A DNA stretch of 64,000 nt from Psychromonas algarum (GCF_004376845.1 NZ_SNUW01000004.1:62001-126000); one strand, 5' to 3'. Shown: positions 48,344 through 59,625, counted from the stretch's first letter. The notes: generated from the sequence alone by a model not told the origin. Numbers and translations are program-made.

Positions 48344-49822
48344 TTATAATAGCGGACTAAATAAATACAAAACACCTTCTAAAAGACGTTTAGAGAATGA
48401 ACGTTGCTTCCACTCTGCTAAAGTTAATTGCTCAGAAACTAAAGTGTAATGCATTTGAGTGGTCAATAATTTACCTGCAAAATTTTCATTATCAATTAAC
48501 ATTGTCATTTCAAAATTTAACCAAAAACTACGACGGTCTAAATTAACCGTACCTATTAACGCAATTTTTTCATCTATGACAATGCTTTTAGTATGTAATA
48601 AACCACCATAAAATTGATGGATTTCAACACCAGAACTGAGTAAGTCTTCAAAAAATGCACGAGAAGCATATTCCACCATAATAGAATCATTTTTGGCAGG
48701 TAAAATAATCTTAACGTCAACACCACGCATTGACGCAACTTGTAGTGCCATCAACAAACTTTCGTCGGGTACAAAATAAGGCGTAGTTAATACTAAACTA
48801 TATTTAGCTTCATAAATTGCTGTTAATAAAACTTGATGGATCCCCACTTTACCAAACTCAGGCCCAGAAGGAATTAGTTGCGCATTTTCATCCCCTATCA
48901 CACCAAATAAAGAATGATCCGCAGATGGTAAATTTAATTTCTCACCGGTTTCTAAGCTCCAATCCCATACAAATAAACCTAGCATTTGTTGTACGATTGG
49001 CCCTTCACAACGAACCATTACATCAATCCATTCTCCAAAACCTTTATCAACCTTAAAAAAAGCGGGGTCTACTAAGTTCATACTGCCTGTATAAGCGATA
49101 TGGTCATCAATACAAACTAACTTTCTGTGTAATCTTAAATCTTGTCGTTGAAATAATAAACGAAAGGCACCTACAGGTAATGCTTCAACAACTTCAACTC
49201 CAGCCGCTCGCAGCTGTATAGACGCAACAGATTTAAAGAACTCATGGCTACCTACTGAATCTAAGAGTAATTTACATGAGACCCCTCGACTAGCTGCATC
49301 TTTTAAAGCATTTAGCACTTGGTCAACTAAGCCCCCTTGATGGCAAATATAAAACATTAAATAACAATGCTGTTTTGCTTCTTTAATTTCTTTAATAAGC
49401 TCTAAAAGAATATCATCAGCGGAGTTTAATAAAGTATGTTGATTACCTTTTACCATTGGCATATGAGTATAGGATTCAACAAATGCCTGCATTGAATGAG
49501 CATTGACACTAATATTCTCTTTTGTCTGTCTATAAGGTGTTGTTTGTTGCTCAACCCACGCTAAGAATTTACCGTAATATAGTTTCCGCTGTTTACTACG
49601 CTTAGCGCCTAAGGTTAATTCCCCAAAAATAAAATAACCAATCATGCCCGCTAAAGGAACAGTAAAAATGAGGAATAACCAAGCGAGAGAAACACCGATT
49701 TGCTTACGATTTAAAATAACTCGAAATGAGACAAGCGCTAATAAACTAAAATAAATAGTTGCCGAAAGAATAATGAAAGTTTGACTATCAAGCCAGGGAA
49801 TATAAAAAGCCAATAGTTCCAT
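48344..49822 (-). CDS. cls: Cardiolipin synthase (ClsA type)
   Basis: Membrane phospholipase D-family enzyme of 492 residues joining two phosphatidylglycerols to cardiolipin. Two N-terminal membrane helices (about 13-33 and 42-66), then two HKD motifs: HRKLVCIDDHIAYTGSMN (about residue 230) and HTKSIVIDEKIALIGTVNLD (about 405). The two helices and the length fit ClsA rather than ClsB or ClsC. Single gene, convergent with adhE. Confidence 0.93.
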   Translation of the reverse strand: MELLAFYIPWLDSQTFIILSATIYFSLLALVSFRVILNRKQIGVSLAWLFLIFTVPLAGMIGYFIFGELTLGAKRSKQRKLYYGKFLAWVEQQTTPYRQTKENISVNAHSMQAFVESYTHMPMVKGNQHTLLNSADDILLELIKEIKEAKQHCYLMFYICHQGGLVDQVLNALKDAASRGVSCKLLLDSVGSHEFFKSVASIQLRAAGVEVVEALPVGAFRLLFQRQDLRLHRKLVCIDDHIAYTGSMNLVDPAFFKVDKGFGEWIDVMVRCEGPIVQQMLGLFVWDWSLETGEKLNLPSADHSLFGVIGDENAQLIPSGPEFGKVGIHQVLLTAIYEAKYSLVLTTPYFVPDESLLMALQVASMRGVDVKIILPAKNDSIMVEYASRAFFEDLLSSGVEIHQFYGGLLHTKSIVIDEKIALIGTVNLDRRSFWLNFEMTMLIDNENFAGKLLTTQMHYTLVSEQLTLAEWKQRSFSKRLLEGVLYLFSPLL

Positions 49823-49948
49823 GAATTTCCTATAAAATAATATACCGATGAAAAGGAATGTAATAACAAAATAAGTTTAATAGTATTTTGCTAAAATTTG
49901 AAAATGAATGCTACCGCGACTGTAACTTATAGCATCAAGGAAAATAAT

Positions 49949-52630
49949 TTATTTACGTTTATTACATCTTAGATAAAAAGTTGCTTCGCATGCTTTCATT
50001 GGTTCATTATTATTTTTCACGGTTTTGTATTCATTTAATGATAACTCAGCCTCAGAATGGTTTCCTCCCTCACCAACCACATCAATGCCAAGCGAATTAG
50101 CTAAAATAAAGACAGATTTAATCATCGCCTCACCAGCCAAATAACCAGGTACTCCCTGTATGAAATGCTTAGATATTTTAAATTTATCAATATTCAATCG
50201 ACCAATTGAATATAAAACAGAGCGGTCTGCACCAAATCCATCAACCGTCAAAGAAATACCTAAACGACTAATGTTAAATAAATTATCCTGTAATGTATCA
50301 ATACTGCTACTGAATAAACTTTCTTCAATGATAAATTCGAGCCAATTTGCTTGGCAGCCAGTTTCTAAAAGCACTTCCTGAAGCTGACCGATTAATGATA
50401 ATTGTGATAACTCTAGTTTTGATAAACTGATCGCGACTCGACCAAAATGAATACCAGATGAATGCCACTTAACAGCTTGTTTTGCTGTTTTGTAAAACAT
50501 TTTCATACCTAAATCAATTAACAATCCCGATTGTTCCGCTAGCATTAAAAATCGGTCTGGTAATAAAACACCTTGATCGGGATGATTCCAACGGAATGAA
50601 CATTCTACAGCAACGACTTGACGTTTATTAAGATCATATTGAGGTTGGTAATAAGGTTCAAATTGCTCATCTTCTAAGGCTAATTTAAATTCATTTTCTA
50701 ATTCTATTTGCTGCGTAGAATGAATTGTTAATTCATTTGTATAAAAGTGATACAAACTATTTTTATCTTTTCTACTACGTAACATTGCTGATTCAGCATT
50801 GTTTAAAATAGCATCCAAATCCATACCATCATCAGGACAAATACTAATGCCGATAGAAGGTGATAAAGTAATTTCAATACCATCAATGGAAATAGGAGAA
50901 GAAAACCTTTGTGCTATTTTTTGTGCAATTAATGCAGCAACTTGCTCGTTCTCTAACTCTTCAATGACCAAGACAAACTGGTCATCACCAATACGAGCAA
51001 CCGTATCAGTATCAGAGACTGATTTTTTAAGACGATGAGCGACACACTTTATAACCAAGTCACCTTGATTATGACCATAACGTTCATTGATTGCTTTAAA
51101 ACCATTAATTTCTACAAATAAAACACCTAGCGCTATCTCTTTATAGTTTGCACGAGCAATTGCCGTCTCTAAATGATTAAACAAAGCAATGCGATTACTT
51201 AAACCAGTTAATGAATCATGCTTTGATAAATATTGAATTTTTTCTTCGTTATATTTATTTTGCGTTAAATCAGTGAATGAATACACTCGGTTTTTAACAC
51301 CAGTATCACGATGTTTAACTTCATATATTTCTAACCAAAAATAGCCTAAATCACCATTTTTAGAACGGAAATTAGCATTACCTTGCCACTTCCCTTCTTC
51401 TATCAAAGCACGTTCTATTTCAACAAATAAACGACGATAGTCACAACCAAAAGCAAAAGAGCTAATTTTCTTATGCAATAACTCTTTTTTTGAATAACCA
51501 GATATTTCAACACACGCATCGTTGGAAGTAATAACCGCGCCCATTCCATCTGTGACTAAAATACCATCACGGCTATTCTCAAAAACAACATTGGCAAGGT
51601 TAAGTTGTTTTTGGATCATATTTTTTTCAGTAATATCTCGCCCAATCGCAATTAATCCCTGTATCTCACCTTGCTTATCTTTAAGAGGAACTTTTTGCAT
51701 GTGGATATAGTGTTTTCTACCATTTTTATAAGTGAGATGTTCATTTCCTGTATAAACTTCGCCTGAAGTTAATACTAACGCATCTTGGCTTTGGCACATT
51801 TTAGCCTGTTTGGCCTCGAATAATTGTTCATCCTTTTTACCAATGATGCTAGCTTCAGGGCAACCAACAAATGCTTCAAAGGCTTTATTACAACCAATAA
51901 ATGCACCATTTAAATCTTTAAAGAAAATAAGATCTGAAGATATATCCGCGGTTGCGCGCAGCATCACACGCTCTTTTTCAACCGCTTGTTTAATGGCATT
52001 CACTTCAGACACATCAAACAACATACCGATAGTAAGCTCACTTCCATCGATGATCTCTTCGCGAACCAAAAACTCACGCTTAATACCTGATACATCACGC
52101 ATTTCACATTCGAGTAAATTCACAAGATGAGGATTTTTTAGCGTCAGCGTTGATTTTTTAGTTGCTTCAGTAAAACCTCTTGGTAAAAGACTCTCTAGAC
52201 TTTGACCTATAAAATCTTCTGGTAATAAACCAAAGATCTGAGAAAAATAAGTATTACAGGCAATCACATTCCCTTTTTCATTTTTATAAAAAATAGGAAT
52301 ACTAATGCAATCCAGTGCAGCTTTAACATCTGCTGAAATGAGCTCTTCTATTTCTAATGCAGGTGCAGCAAAGTTTTGCGAACTTGGCTCTTGATCGGTA
52401 AGGTAAGTACAATTGATTTGTGGGAATTTTTTGGCAATACGTAATTTCATAATACTTGATACAGGAAGTTCACAAATAAAATGATGGTATTCTTGCTCAG
52501 ATATAATACATTCAAGATCATTAACACACATTATATGTGTGATCTCAAAAGTATTAATCGCAGGGTTAATTGCAAGTAAAGCCTTCGCTAACTTTAGATT
52601 TCTCCCTAGATATAAAACTTGCGTGACCAT
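49949..52630 (-). CDS. PAS-containing GGDEF-EAL protein with degenerate catalytic motifs
   Basis: Cytoplasmic protein of 893 residues without membrane segments. After an N-terminal region resembling a degenerate receiver (1-95) come three PAS domains (roughly 105-210, 225-340, 345-465; DITEK and FDVSE closings), a GGDEF domain (about 470-630) and an EAL domain (about 640-880). The GGDEF signature reads GDDQF (548-552) and EAL reads ECS (676-678). Other EAL sites are also altered: DDFG is DGFG and KID is KIS. It probably neither makes nor cleaves cyclic di-GMP and may act as a sensor or by protein contact. The linker helix before GGDEF is intact. Single gene. Confidence 0.88.
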   Translation of the reverse strand: MVTQVLYLGRNLKLAKALLAINPAINTFEITHIMCVNDLECIISEQEYHHFICELPVSSIMKLRIAKKFPQINCTYLTDQEPSSQNFAAPALEIEELISADVKAALDCISIPIFYKNEKGNVIACNTYFSQIFGLLPEDFIGQSLESLLPRGFTEATKKSTLTLKNPHLVNLLECEMRDVSGIKREFLVREEIIDGSELTIGMLFDVSEVNAIKQAVEKERVMLRATADISSDLIFFKDLNGAFIGCNKAFEAFVGCPEASIIGKKDEQLFEAKQAKMCQSQDALVLTSGEVYTGNEHLTYKNGRKHYIHMQKVPLKDKQGEIQGLIAIGRDITEKNMIQKQLNLANVVFENSRDGILVTDGMGAVITSNDACVEISGYSKKELLHKKISSFAFGCDYRRLFVEIERALIEEGKWQGNANFRSKNGDLGYFWLEIYEVKHRDTGVKNRVYSFTDLTQNKYNEEKIQYLSKHDSLTGLSNRIALFNHLETAIARANYKEIALGVLFVEINGFKAINERYGHNQGDLVIKCVAHRLKKSVSDTDTVARIGDDQFVLVIEELENEQVAALIAQKIAQRFSSPISIDGIEITLSPSIGISICPDDGMDLDAILNNAESAMLRSRKDKNSLYHFYTNELTIHSTQQIELENEFKLALEDEQFEPYYQPQYDLNKRQVVAVECSFRWNHPDQGVLLPDRFLMLAEQSGLLIDLGMKMFYKTAKQAVKWHSSGIHFGRVAISLSKLELSQLSLIGQLQEVLLETGCQANWLEFIIEESLFSSSIDTLQDNLFNISRLGISLTVDGFGADRSVLYSIGRLNIDKFKISKHFIQGVPGYLAGEAMIKSVFILANSLGIDVVGEGGNHSEAELSLNEYKTVKNNNEPMKACEATFYLRCNKRK

Positions 52631-52709
52631 ATCAATTCCATTTGATAGCGAAATTACTTTTTACTTAGTAAATTCTTTAATTGCCTATAACTAATATAAT
52701 ATTAAGCAA

Positions 52710-52740
52710 TAAAAAAGGGAACATAATGTTCCCTTTTTTG
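52710..52740 (-). terminator. Rho-independent terminator of purL
   Basis: GGGAACAT / ATGTTCCC stem (52717-52724 with 52726-52733), A-run and T-run flanks, 31 bases after the purL stop on the minus strand. The plus-strand form is equally good. Confidence 0.85.
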
Positions 52741-52763
52741 TTTGTCTGCGCGTTCTTTTTTAA

Positions 52764-55700
52764 CTAGCCAAGTTGTTTACGTACATTTCTAAACATACGC
52801 ATCCATGGGCTATCTTCTTTCCATTCATCTGGATGCCATGAGTTTGCAACCGTTCTAAATACACGCTCAGGATGAGGCATCATGATCGTGACACGACCAT
52901 CTTTTGAAGTAAGACCTGTAATACCATTTGGCGAACCATTTGGATTAGCAGGATAAGCTTCAGTATTATTCCCATAGTTATCAATAAAGCGTAATGCAAC
53001 TGACCCGCTTGCTTCAATAGCAGCAAGGTGAGCATCATCTTTAACTTCAACACGACCTTCACCATGAGATACTGCAATTGGCATATAAGAACCTGCCATA
53101 TCATTTAAGAATAATGAATTAGACTTTTGTACTTCAACTAAACTAAAGCGTGCTTCAAAACGCTCCGAGTTATTACGTACAAAACGAGGCCATAAATCAG
53201 TACCAGGGATGATTTCGTGCAGATTAGATAACATCTGACAACCATTACACACACCTAACGCAAAAGAGTTTTCACGCTCAAAGAATGTTTGGAATTGATT
53301 ACGAGCTTGTTCATTAAATAAGATTGATTTAGCCCAACCTTCGCCCGCACCCAATACATCACCGTATGAGAAACCACCACAAGCGACTAAACCAGCAAAA
53401 TCAGCTAGTTGAACATCACCAGATAAAACATCACTCATGTGTACGTCAATCGCAGAGAAACCTGCACGATTAAAGGCAGCGGCCATCTCTTGTTGAGAGT
53501 TAACACCTTGCTCACGTAAAATTGCCATACGAGGTTGCACACCCGTTGCGATATAAGGAGCAGCAACATCTTGGTTGATATCAAATGTTAATTTAGTTGA
53601 TAGACCAGGATCTTTATCATCTAATTTAAGATCAAACTCTTGCTGTGCACATTCTGAGTTATCACGTAACGATTGCATTTTCAGTGTTGTTTCTGCCCAG
53701 ATACCACGGAATTCAGAACGTTTAGCTGTTAATACTTCTTCACCATCACGAACAAATTCAATTTGGTCATTGTTATTTAAAGTACCAATCACTAATGAAT
53801 TAGATGATAAACCGTGTCCAGCAAGCGTATTTAATACCGCTTCTTTATCGTCACGTTTAACCTGAATAACAGCACCTAACTCTTCTGAATATAATGCAGC
53901 AAAATCATCATTGCCCACTTGATCAAGTTTAACAGTCACACCGCAATGCCCAGCAAAAGCCATCTCAGTGATAGTTGAGAATAGACCACCGTCACTTCTA
54001 TCGTGGTAAGCTAATAACTTCTTATCAGCGACTAAAGTCTGCATTGCATTGAAGAAACCTTTTAGCAATTCAGGACTATCTAAATCAGGTGTTTTATCAC
54101 CTAACTGTTTATATACCTGTGCAAGTGACGAACCACCTAGACGATTTTTACCGTTACCTAAATCAACTAAGATTAAAGCAGTATCACCTTGATCAGTACG
54201 TAACTGAGGCGTTACTGTATTACGAATATCACGAACCGCACCAAATGCTGTAATGATTAAAGATAATGGAGAGATAACTTCTTTATCCGTACCATCTTCT
54301 TCCTGCCAACGTGTTTTCATTGACATTGAATCTTTACCCACTGGAACAGTTAGCTCTAATTCAGGACATAACTCTTCACCAACGGCTTTCACTGCTTCAT
54401 ATAAACCAGCGTCTTCACCTGGATGGCCAGTTGCAGACATCCAGTTTGCAGATAATTTAATGCGTTTGAAATCACCGATATCAGAACAAGCAATATTAGT
54501 AATTGATTCAGCCACTGCTAAACGTGCCGATGCACCAAAATTAAGTAATGCAACAGGAGTACGCTCTCCTAATGCCATCGACTCACCAAAGTAAGTGTCA
54601 TAACTTGCAGCAGTTACTGCACAATCGGCAACTGGCACCTGCCAAGGACCAACCATTTGGTCACGAGCAACTAAACCCGTTACTGTACGGTCACCAATAG
54701 TGATTAAGAAGGTTTTTTCTGCAATAGAAGGTAAACGTAATAAACGTTCAGCTGCATCTTTAACTGTTGCTCCTGAAAGATCTAATACTTTACCTTGTGC
54801 CGTTTGTGTTGACACTTCACGATGCATTTTAGGCGCTTTACCTAATAATACTTCAAGCGGCATATCAATCGGTTTATTATCAAACTCAGGATCGTTAAGC
54901 GTTAAGTGCATCTCTTCCGTTGCTTCACCAATGACAGCGTATAAAGCACGTTCACGTTTACAGATAGCTTCAAAAGTAGCTAAGTTTTCAGGCTTAACAG
55001 CCATTACATAACGTTCTTGAGATTCATTACACCAAATTTCATGGGGTGCCATGCTTTTTTCATCATTAGGAATAGCACGTAAATCAAAGATTCCACCACG
55101 GCCGCCATCATTCACAAGTTCAGGCATTGCGTTTGATAAACCACCCGCACCTACATCATGAATAAATTGGATTGGGTTATCATCACCCATCTGCCAACAA
55201 CGGTCGATCACTTCCTGACAACGACGTTCCATTTCAGGGTTTTCACGTTGTACTGAAGCAAAATCTAAATCTTCTGAAGAAGCACCTGAATCCATTGATG
55301 ATGCAGCACCACCACCTAGACCGATGTTCATTGCTGGGCCACCTAAAACAATTAATTTAGCGCCAACAGGAATATCTTTTTTCTGAACGTGTTCACGGCG
55401 GATATTGCCCAAACCACCAGCCAACATAATTGGTTTGTGATAACCACGGATTTCATTACCGTTATGGCTTTCTACTTGCTCTTCGTAAGTACGGAAGTAA
55501 CCAAGAATATTTGGACGACCAAACTCATTGTTAAATGCAGCGCCACCTAATGGAGCTTCAAGCATAATATCTAATGCAGAAACAATACGACTCGGTTTAC
55601 CAAAATCCGTTTCCCATGGTTGTTCAAAATGAGGAATACGTAGGTTAGATACAGAGAAGCCTACTAATCCCGCTTTAGGTTTAGAGCCGATACCTGTAGC

Positions 55701-56660
55701 GCCTTCATCTCGAATTTCACCACCAGAACCTGTTGCAGCACCTGGGAATGGAGATATCGCAGTAGGATGGTTGTGTGTTTCTACTTTCATCAAGATATCA
55801 ATATCTTCATGGTGATAGCCAAATTCACGACTATCAGTGCTTGGGAAGAAACGACCAGCTTGATAACCTTCCATTACAGCGGCGTTATCTTTATACGCAG
55901 ACAACACATGATCAGAATTTAATTCATGTGTGTTACGGATCATTTTAAATAATGATTTTGGTTGTTTTTGACCATCAATTGTCCAATCTGCATTAAAGAT
56001 TTTATGACGACAATGCTCTGAGTTTGCCTGTGCAAACATCATTAATTCAATATCGTTAGGGTTACGACCTAACTTAATAAAGTTTTCAACTAAGTAATCT
56101 ATTTCATCATCAGCGAGTGCTAAACCTAAGTTAACGTTTGCAACTTCTAAAGCTGAACGCCCTTCTGCTAACACATCAACACTAGTCATTTCACCAGGTT
56201 TACCCTGAACAAATAATGTTGTCGCATCTTCAAGTGAAGTTAATACCACTTCCATCATACGGTCATGTAGTAACCCCGTTAATGTTTTAACCTGTTCTGC
56301 ATTTAATTCAGCTGACGTTTCAACATAATAAGCAATACCACGCTCTAAACGTTTTACTTTGCTTAAACCACAGTTTTTAGCGATATCTGTTGCTTTTGAA
56401 GACCATGGCGAAATGGTGCCAGGACGTGGAGTGACGAACAGAAGTGTTCCGATTGGATCATGCTCTGCTATTTTCGGTCCGTAAGTTAATAGCTTTTGTA
56501 ATACAGCTAACTCTTGGTCATTTAAAGCTTCAGACAAATCTGCAACATGCATAAATTCAGCATATATTTCTGTTACAGGTAAATCTAATGCTTCACAGTT
56601 TTTCAGCAACTGATTAACACGAAATGTCGATAAGGCAGGCGCCCCTCGCAAAATTTCCAT
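52764..56660 (-). CDS. purL: Phosphoribosylformylglycinamidine synthase PurL, large form
   Basis: Converts FGAR and glutamine to FGAM in purine synthesis. At 1298 residues it is the fused single-chain enzyme of gammaproteobacteria: N-terminal PurS-like part (to about 150), FGAM synthetase repeats ([58 protein letters not shown]), and a class I glutamine amidotransferase at the end (GVCNGCQML with the nucleophile Cys, [16 protein letters not shown]). It is divergent from mltF as in E. coli. I see no PurR operator in the upstream spacer. Confidence 0.98.
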   Translation of the reverse strand: MEILRGAPALSTFRVNQLLKNCEALDLPVTEIYAEFMHVADLSEALNDQELAVLQKLLTYGPKIAEHDPIGTLLFVTPRPGTISPWSSKATDIAKNCGLSKVKRLERGIAYYVETSAELNAEQVKTLTGLLHDRMMEVVLTSLEDATTLFVQGKPGEMTSVDVLAEGRSALEVANVNLGLALADDEIDYLVENFIKLGRNPNDIELMMFAQANSEHCRHKIFNADWTIDGQKQPKSLFKMIRNTHELNSDHVLSAYKDNAAVMEGYQAGRFFPSTDSREFGYHHEDIDILMKVETHNHPTAISPFPGAATGSGGEIRDEGATGIGSKPKAGLVGFSVSNLRIPHFEQPWETDFGKPSRIVSALDIMLEAPLGGAAFNNEFGRPNILGYFRTYEEQVESHNGNEIRGYHKPIMLAGGLGNIRREHVQKKDIPVGAKLIVLGGPAMNIGLGGGAASSMDSGASSEDLDFASVQRENPEMERRCQEVIDRCWQMGDDNPIQFIHDVGAGGLSNAMPELVNDGGRGGIFDLRAIPNDEKSMAPHEIWCNESQERYVMAVKPENLATFEAICKRERALYAVIGEATEEMHLTLNDPEFDNKPIDMPLEVLLGKAPKMHREVSTQTAQGKVLDLSGATVKDAAERLLRLPSIAEKTFLITIGDRTVTGLVARDQMVGPWQVPVADCAVTAASYDTYFGESMALGERTPVALLNFGASARLAVAESITNIACSDIGDFKRIKLSANWMSATGHPGEDAGLYEAVKAVGEELCPELELTVPVGKDSMSMKTRWQEEDGTDKEVISPLSLIITAFGAVRDIRNTVTPQLRTDQGDTALILVDLGNGKNRLGGSSLAQVYKQLGDKTPDLDSPELLKGFFNAMQTLVADKKLLAYHDRSDGGLFSTITEMAFAGHCGVTVKLDQVGNDDFAALYSEELGAVIQVKRDDKEAVLNTLAGHGLSSNSLVIGTLNNNDQIEFVRDGEEVLTAKRSEFRGIWAETTLKMQSLRDNSECAQQEFDLKLDDKDPGLSTKLTFDINQDVAAPYIATGVQPRMAILREQGVNSQQEMAAAFNRAGFSAIDVHMSDVLSGDVQLADFAGLVACGGFSYGDVLGAGEGWAKSILFNEQARNQFQTFFERENSFALGVCNGCQMLSNLHEIIPGTDLWPRFVRNNSERFEARFSLVEVQKSNSLFLNDMAGSYMPIAVSHGEGRVEVKDDAHLAAIEASGSVALRFIDNYGNNTEAYPANPNGSPNGITGLTSKDGRVTIMMPHPERVFRTVANSWHPDEWKEDSPWMRMFRNVRKQLG

Positions 56661-56851
56661 AGGTTATTACTCTCGTTGAATAAATAAATGAACTTGGGTT
56701 TAGTTCTATATTATAAAAGAAAAGCATTTTTTATTAAATAGAAACACTCTATAGTCAGGGGTAAATAAACTATTAATTGACAAATATATAGAAATTTAAA
56801 TTGTTTATTAGATAATGTACTTCCTCTACTAATCGGATTAACCAACTCTTT

Positions 56852-58390
56852 ATGAATAAACCTGTCTCTTTTGTTTCTATATTCATGCCATTTAGACTTT
56901 TTTTATCGATTGTTTCACTGTTAGCACTAAGTGCTTGTAACCCATTTATTCAAACAACTGATTTGGAAAAGATACAAAAACGCGGCACATTAGTAATGGG
57001 TACCATTAACGGTTCATTAACCTACAGTTATGATGGGGAAGTTTACTCTGGATTAGATTATGAATTAGGTAAAAAATTTGCTGCTTACCTTAAAGTAAAA
57101 TTAATTGTTAAAGAGTTCGACAATTTAGATGAGCTTTTTGAATCATTAGAAAATAACAATATTGATTTTGCAGGGGCTGGTTTAACGTTAACACCTAAGC
57201 GTGCTGAAAAATATCGAAGCTCTCCTCCTTATTATTATTTAACTCAAAAATTAGTTTATTACAAAGGCACTTACCGACCTCGTAAGATGGCTGATGTGAA
57301 CGCCCCAATTAGCGTATTAAAAGGTAGTAGCCATGCAGAAAGTATTCAGGAAGCGCTAAAAGAATACCCTGATCTTGTGGTTAATGTATTAGCAAATGAG
57401 GATCAAGAGTCTTTATTACAAAAAATAGCTGAAAAAGAGATCCCATTTGCCATTGTTGATAGTACAACGCTAGCACAAAAACAGCGCTATTACCCTGCAT
57501 TAGCAGAAGCCTTTACAATCGACAAAAAGAAGCCTGTGGCTTGGTTGATCCGTAAAGCCCAAGACGACACCCTCTATTCAGGCATGATTGAATTTATGGG
57601 GAATCAATATCAATTAGGTACGATAGCTAAAATTGAAGAAAAATATTTTGGACACGTGGGGCACTTTGATTATGTTGATACTCGTATTTTCTTAAAGCGA
57701 ATTGCTAGTCGACTACCTACATATGAAGCTTTATTTAAAAAATATGAAACACCAGAGGTACCATGGGAACTTCTTGCTGCAGTGAGTTATCAGGAATCAC
57801 ACTGGAACCCAAGAGCACGTTCTCCTACCGGAGTGAGAGGTATGATGATGCTCACGCTGGACACCGCTAAATTTGTAGGGATAAAAAATCGCTTAAATGC
57901 AGAAGAAAGCATTAAAGGTGGCGCTAAATACTTAACACAACTAACCAAAAGGTTACCTGAAAGTATCCCTGAAGATGAAAGAATATGGTTTGCACTGGCA
58001 TCCTATAATATTGGTTTAGGGCACCTACTTGATGCTCGACGCATTACAAAAATCAGAAAACAAAACCCTAATTCATGGGGAGATGTAAAAGATAATTTAC
58101 CATTATTACATCAACGTAAATGGTATAGACAAACCCGCTATGGTTACGCTCGAGGGCGCGAAGCACAACATTATGTGAATAATATTCGTCAATATTTAAA
58201 AACACTCTCGTGGTATGTTCAAAAGCAAAAGAAAGCAGCAGAAGAGCAAGCTGAACGAGAAAGACTAATCGCGATTGAAGAAGCAGAAGCGGCGAGATTA
58301 GCAGCGCTCGAAATTTTGAAAGAACAAAGCCAAGCGATAGCAACTAGTGCTGCATTAGAAACAAATGATACAACAATAGAGAGTGAATAA
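56852..58390 (+). CDS. mltF: Membrane-bound lytic transglycosylase F (MltF)
   Basis: Outer-membrane-associated lytic transglycosylase of 512 residues. Lipoprotein-like signal ends LLALSAC (Cys about 29). Residues about 45-270 form a SBP_bac_3-type regulatory domain (GTLVMGTINGSLTYSYDG, LDYELGKKFA), followed by the SLT domain with catalytic Glu in AAVSYQESHWNPRARSPTGVRGMM (about residue 315) and SYNIGLGHL. The C-terminal 80 residues are an Ala/Glu-rich helix (KAAEEQAERERLIAIEEAEA). Own terminator follows. Confidence 0.95.
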   Translation: MNKPVSFVSIFMPFRLFLSIVSLLALSACNPFIQTTDLEKIQKRGTLVMGTINGSLTYSYDGEVYSGLDYELGKKFAAYLKVKLIVKEFDNLDELFESLENNNIDFAGAGLTLTPKRAEKYRSSPPYYYLTQKLVYYKGTYRPRKMADVNAPISVLKGSSHAESIQEALKEYPDLVVNVLANEDQESLLQKIAEKEIPFAIVDSTTLAQKQRYYPALAEAFTIDKKKPVAWLIRKAQDDTLYSGMIEFMGNQYQLGTIAKIEEKYFGHVGHFDYVDTRIFLKRIASRLPTYEALFKKYETPEVPWELLAAVSYQESHWNPRARSPTGVRGMMMLTLDTAKFVGIKNRLNAEESIKGGAKYLTQLTKRLPESIPEDERIWFALASYNIGLGHLLDARRITKIRKQNPNSWGDVKDNLPLLHQRKWYRQTRYGYARGREAQHYVNNIRQYLKTLSWYVQKQKKAAEEQAERERLIAIEEAEAARLAALEILKEQSQAIATSAALETNDTTIESE

Positions 58391-58409
58391 AATTCATTAT
58401 TGGCATAGG

Positions 58410-58438
58410 TGGGCTTTATCAATTAAAGCCCATTTTTT
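58410..58438 (+). terminator. Rho-independent terminator of mltF
   Basis: GGGCTTTA / TAAAGCCC stem (58411-58418 with 58424-58431), five-base loop, then ATTTTTT, about 20 bases after the stop. Confidence 0.88.
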
Positions 58439-58556
58439 AACGGGCGTCTAACCAACACAAAAACCTATCAAAACAATAAAAACAATCGATTATACCTTTC
58501 AATGTAATTCTAATATTATCTTTTCTATCAAACACCAACACAGATAGGGAGTTAAT

Positions 58557-58967
58557 ATGACTCAACAAACCGTTCAACAAATCATGCGTAAACAACCGAT
58601 CACAGTACAGTGCCAAACACCGTTAAATGAAATTATTCAAACGTTAGTCACTAGCCAACAATCACAACTACCAGTGATTAACAGTAACAATAAATTACTT
58701 GGTATGGTGTCACTTATCAACTGTCAGAAAGCACTATTAATCAGTGGTTACCACTGTGATAAACCAGTCAAAGTGAACGACATTATGGCAAAAGAATTTA
58801 CTTTTTTAACTACTGATGAGGAGTTATCAGAAGTGGCAATTAAAACGCAAAAACAATCTGAAAATGTTTTTCCAGTCGTGAATAACGGTAAATTGATTGC
58901 AGTAATGAAACGAGTTGATCTATTAGTACATTTACAAAATAACTTATCACTTTGTTCACGTGCTTAA
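58557..58967 (+). CDS. CBS-domain protein
   Basis: Protein of 136 residues made of a CBS pair (about 8-60 and 72-130): MRKQPITVQCQTPLNEII, LPVINSNNKLLGMVSL, VNDIMAKEFTFLTTDEELSEVA, FPVVNNGKLIAVMKRVDLL. CBS pairs bind adenosine nucleotides; no effector domain is attached, so it would act on a partner. AGGGAG is seven bases before ATG. Single gene; the partner is unknown. Confidence 0.85.
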   Translation: MTQQTVQQIMRKQPITVQCQTPLNEIIQTLVTSQQSQLPVINSNNKLLGMVSLINCQKALLISGYHCDKPVKVNDIMAKEFTFLTTDEELSEVAIKTQKQSENVFPVVNNGKLIAVMKRVDLLVHLQNNLSLCSRA

Positions 58968-59006
58968 CACAGAATAGAAAAATAGAGATAAACATAACAA
59001 AGTAAC

Positions 59007-59504
59007 TTAATCTGCTTGCTCAAAATCAGCTAGCCATGTTTTTAATGAGTTATTGAGTACTTGTTTCTCTGTCTGAGTTAATGAAGCAACGAGTGTTTGC
59101 TGCAATTGGACATGCTCTTCAATGATACGATCAATAAGAGCATGTCCTTGTGCGGTTAAAGCAACAAAAACACTTCTTTTATCATGCTCACTTTGTACAC
59201 GAACAATTAATTTTTTAGACTCTAATTTAGCTAAACGGTTGGTCATAGCACCAGAAGTTAATAATAAAGCCTCTAATAATTCAGAGGGTGTTAAACCATC
59301 ATGATTTGCACTTCGCTTTAAGGTGGCTAACACATCAAATTCACCCAGTGTTAATCCAAATTTTTGATGGCACTTAGCCATACTAGTCTCTAAATGTTTA
59401 TTAACACGTAATAGACGACCAATTAGTGCCATCGGTTCAGTATCAAGTAATGGCTTTTCAATTTTCCATTGCTGAATGACAACATCTACTCTATCCAAAA
59501 CCAT
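59007..59504 (-). CDS. MarR family transcriptional regulator
   Basis: DNA-binding protein of 165 residues with a winged helix-turn-helix: LGEFDVLATLKRS, LTPSELLEALLLTSGAMTNRLAKLESKKLIVR, then the wing SEHDKRSVFVALTAQGHALI. Helices at both ends provide dimerisation. Strong AGGAGG before ATG. It is divergent from eamA across 121 bases that hold two matching palindromes, so it very likely controls both genes. The inducer is unknown. Confidence 0.9.
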   Translation of the reverse strand: MVLDRVDVVIQQWKIEKPLLDTEPMALIGRLLRVNKHLETSMAKCHQKFGLTLGEFDVLATLKRSANHDGLTPSELLEALLLTSGAMTNRLAKLESKKLIVRVQSEHDKRSVFVALTAQGHALIDRIIEEHVQLQQTLVASLTQTEKQVLNNSLKTWLADFEQAD

Positions 59505-59547
59505 GCATTCCTCCTATTTCAATAGCAGCTTTTATTATTTCAAAAAA

Positions 59548-59565
59548 TATCTTTAAATAAAGATA
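59548..59565. promoter_or_regulatory. Operator-like palindrome O1 between marR and eamA
   Basis: Perfect dyad TATCTTTA-AA-TAAAGATA, 18 bases, centred near the middle of the marR/eamA spacer and about 44 bases from the marR start. Length and symmetry suit a MarR-family dimer. Confidence 0.65.
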
Positions 59566-59598
59566 CTTTACAAAAAAATCAAATAAAGGCACAGTAGA

Positions 59599-59616
59599 TA
59601 TTTTGATATAAAGATA
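59599..59616. promoter_or_regulatory. Operator-like palindrome O2 at the eamA ribosome binding region
   Basis: TATTTTGA-TA-TAAAGATA has the same right arm as O1, the same two-base centre, and six of eight left-arm bases. It begins 51 bases after O1 begins and ends nine bases before the eamA ATG, so a bound repressor would cover the eamA start region. Confidence 0.6.
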
Positions 59617-59625
59617 AATACATAA

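Noticed and set aside
56661-56851. PurR operator upstream of purL
   Set aside because: No sequence close to the ACGCAAACG-type palindrome was found in the spacer.
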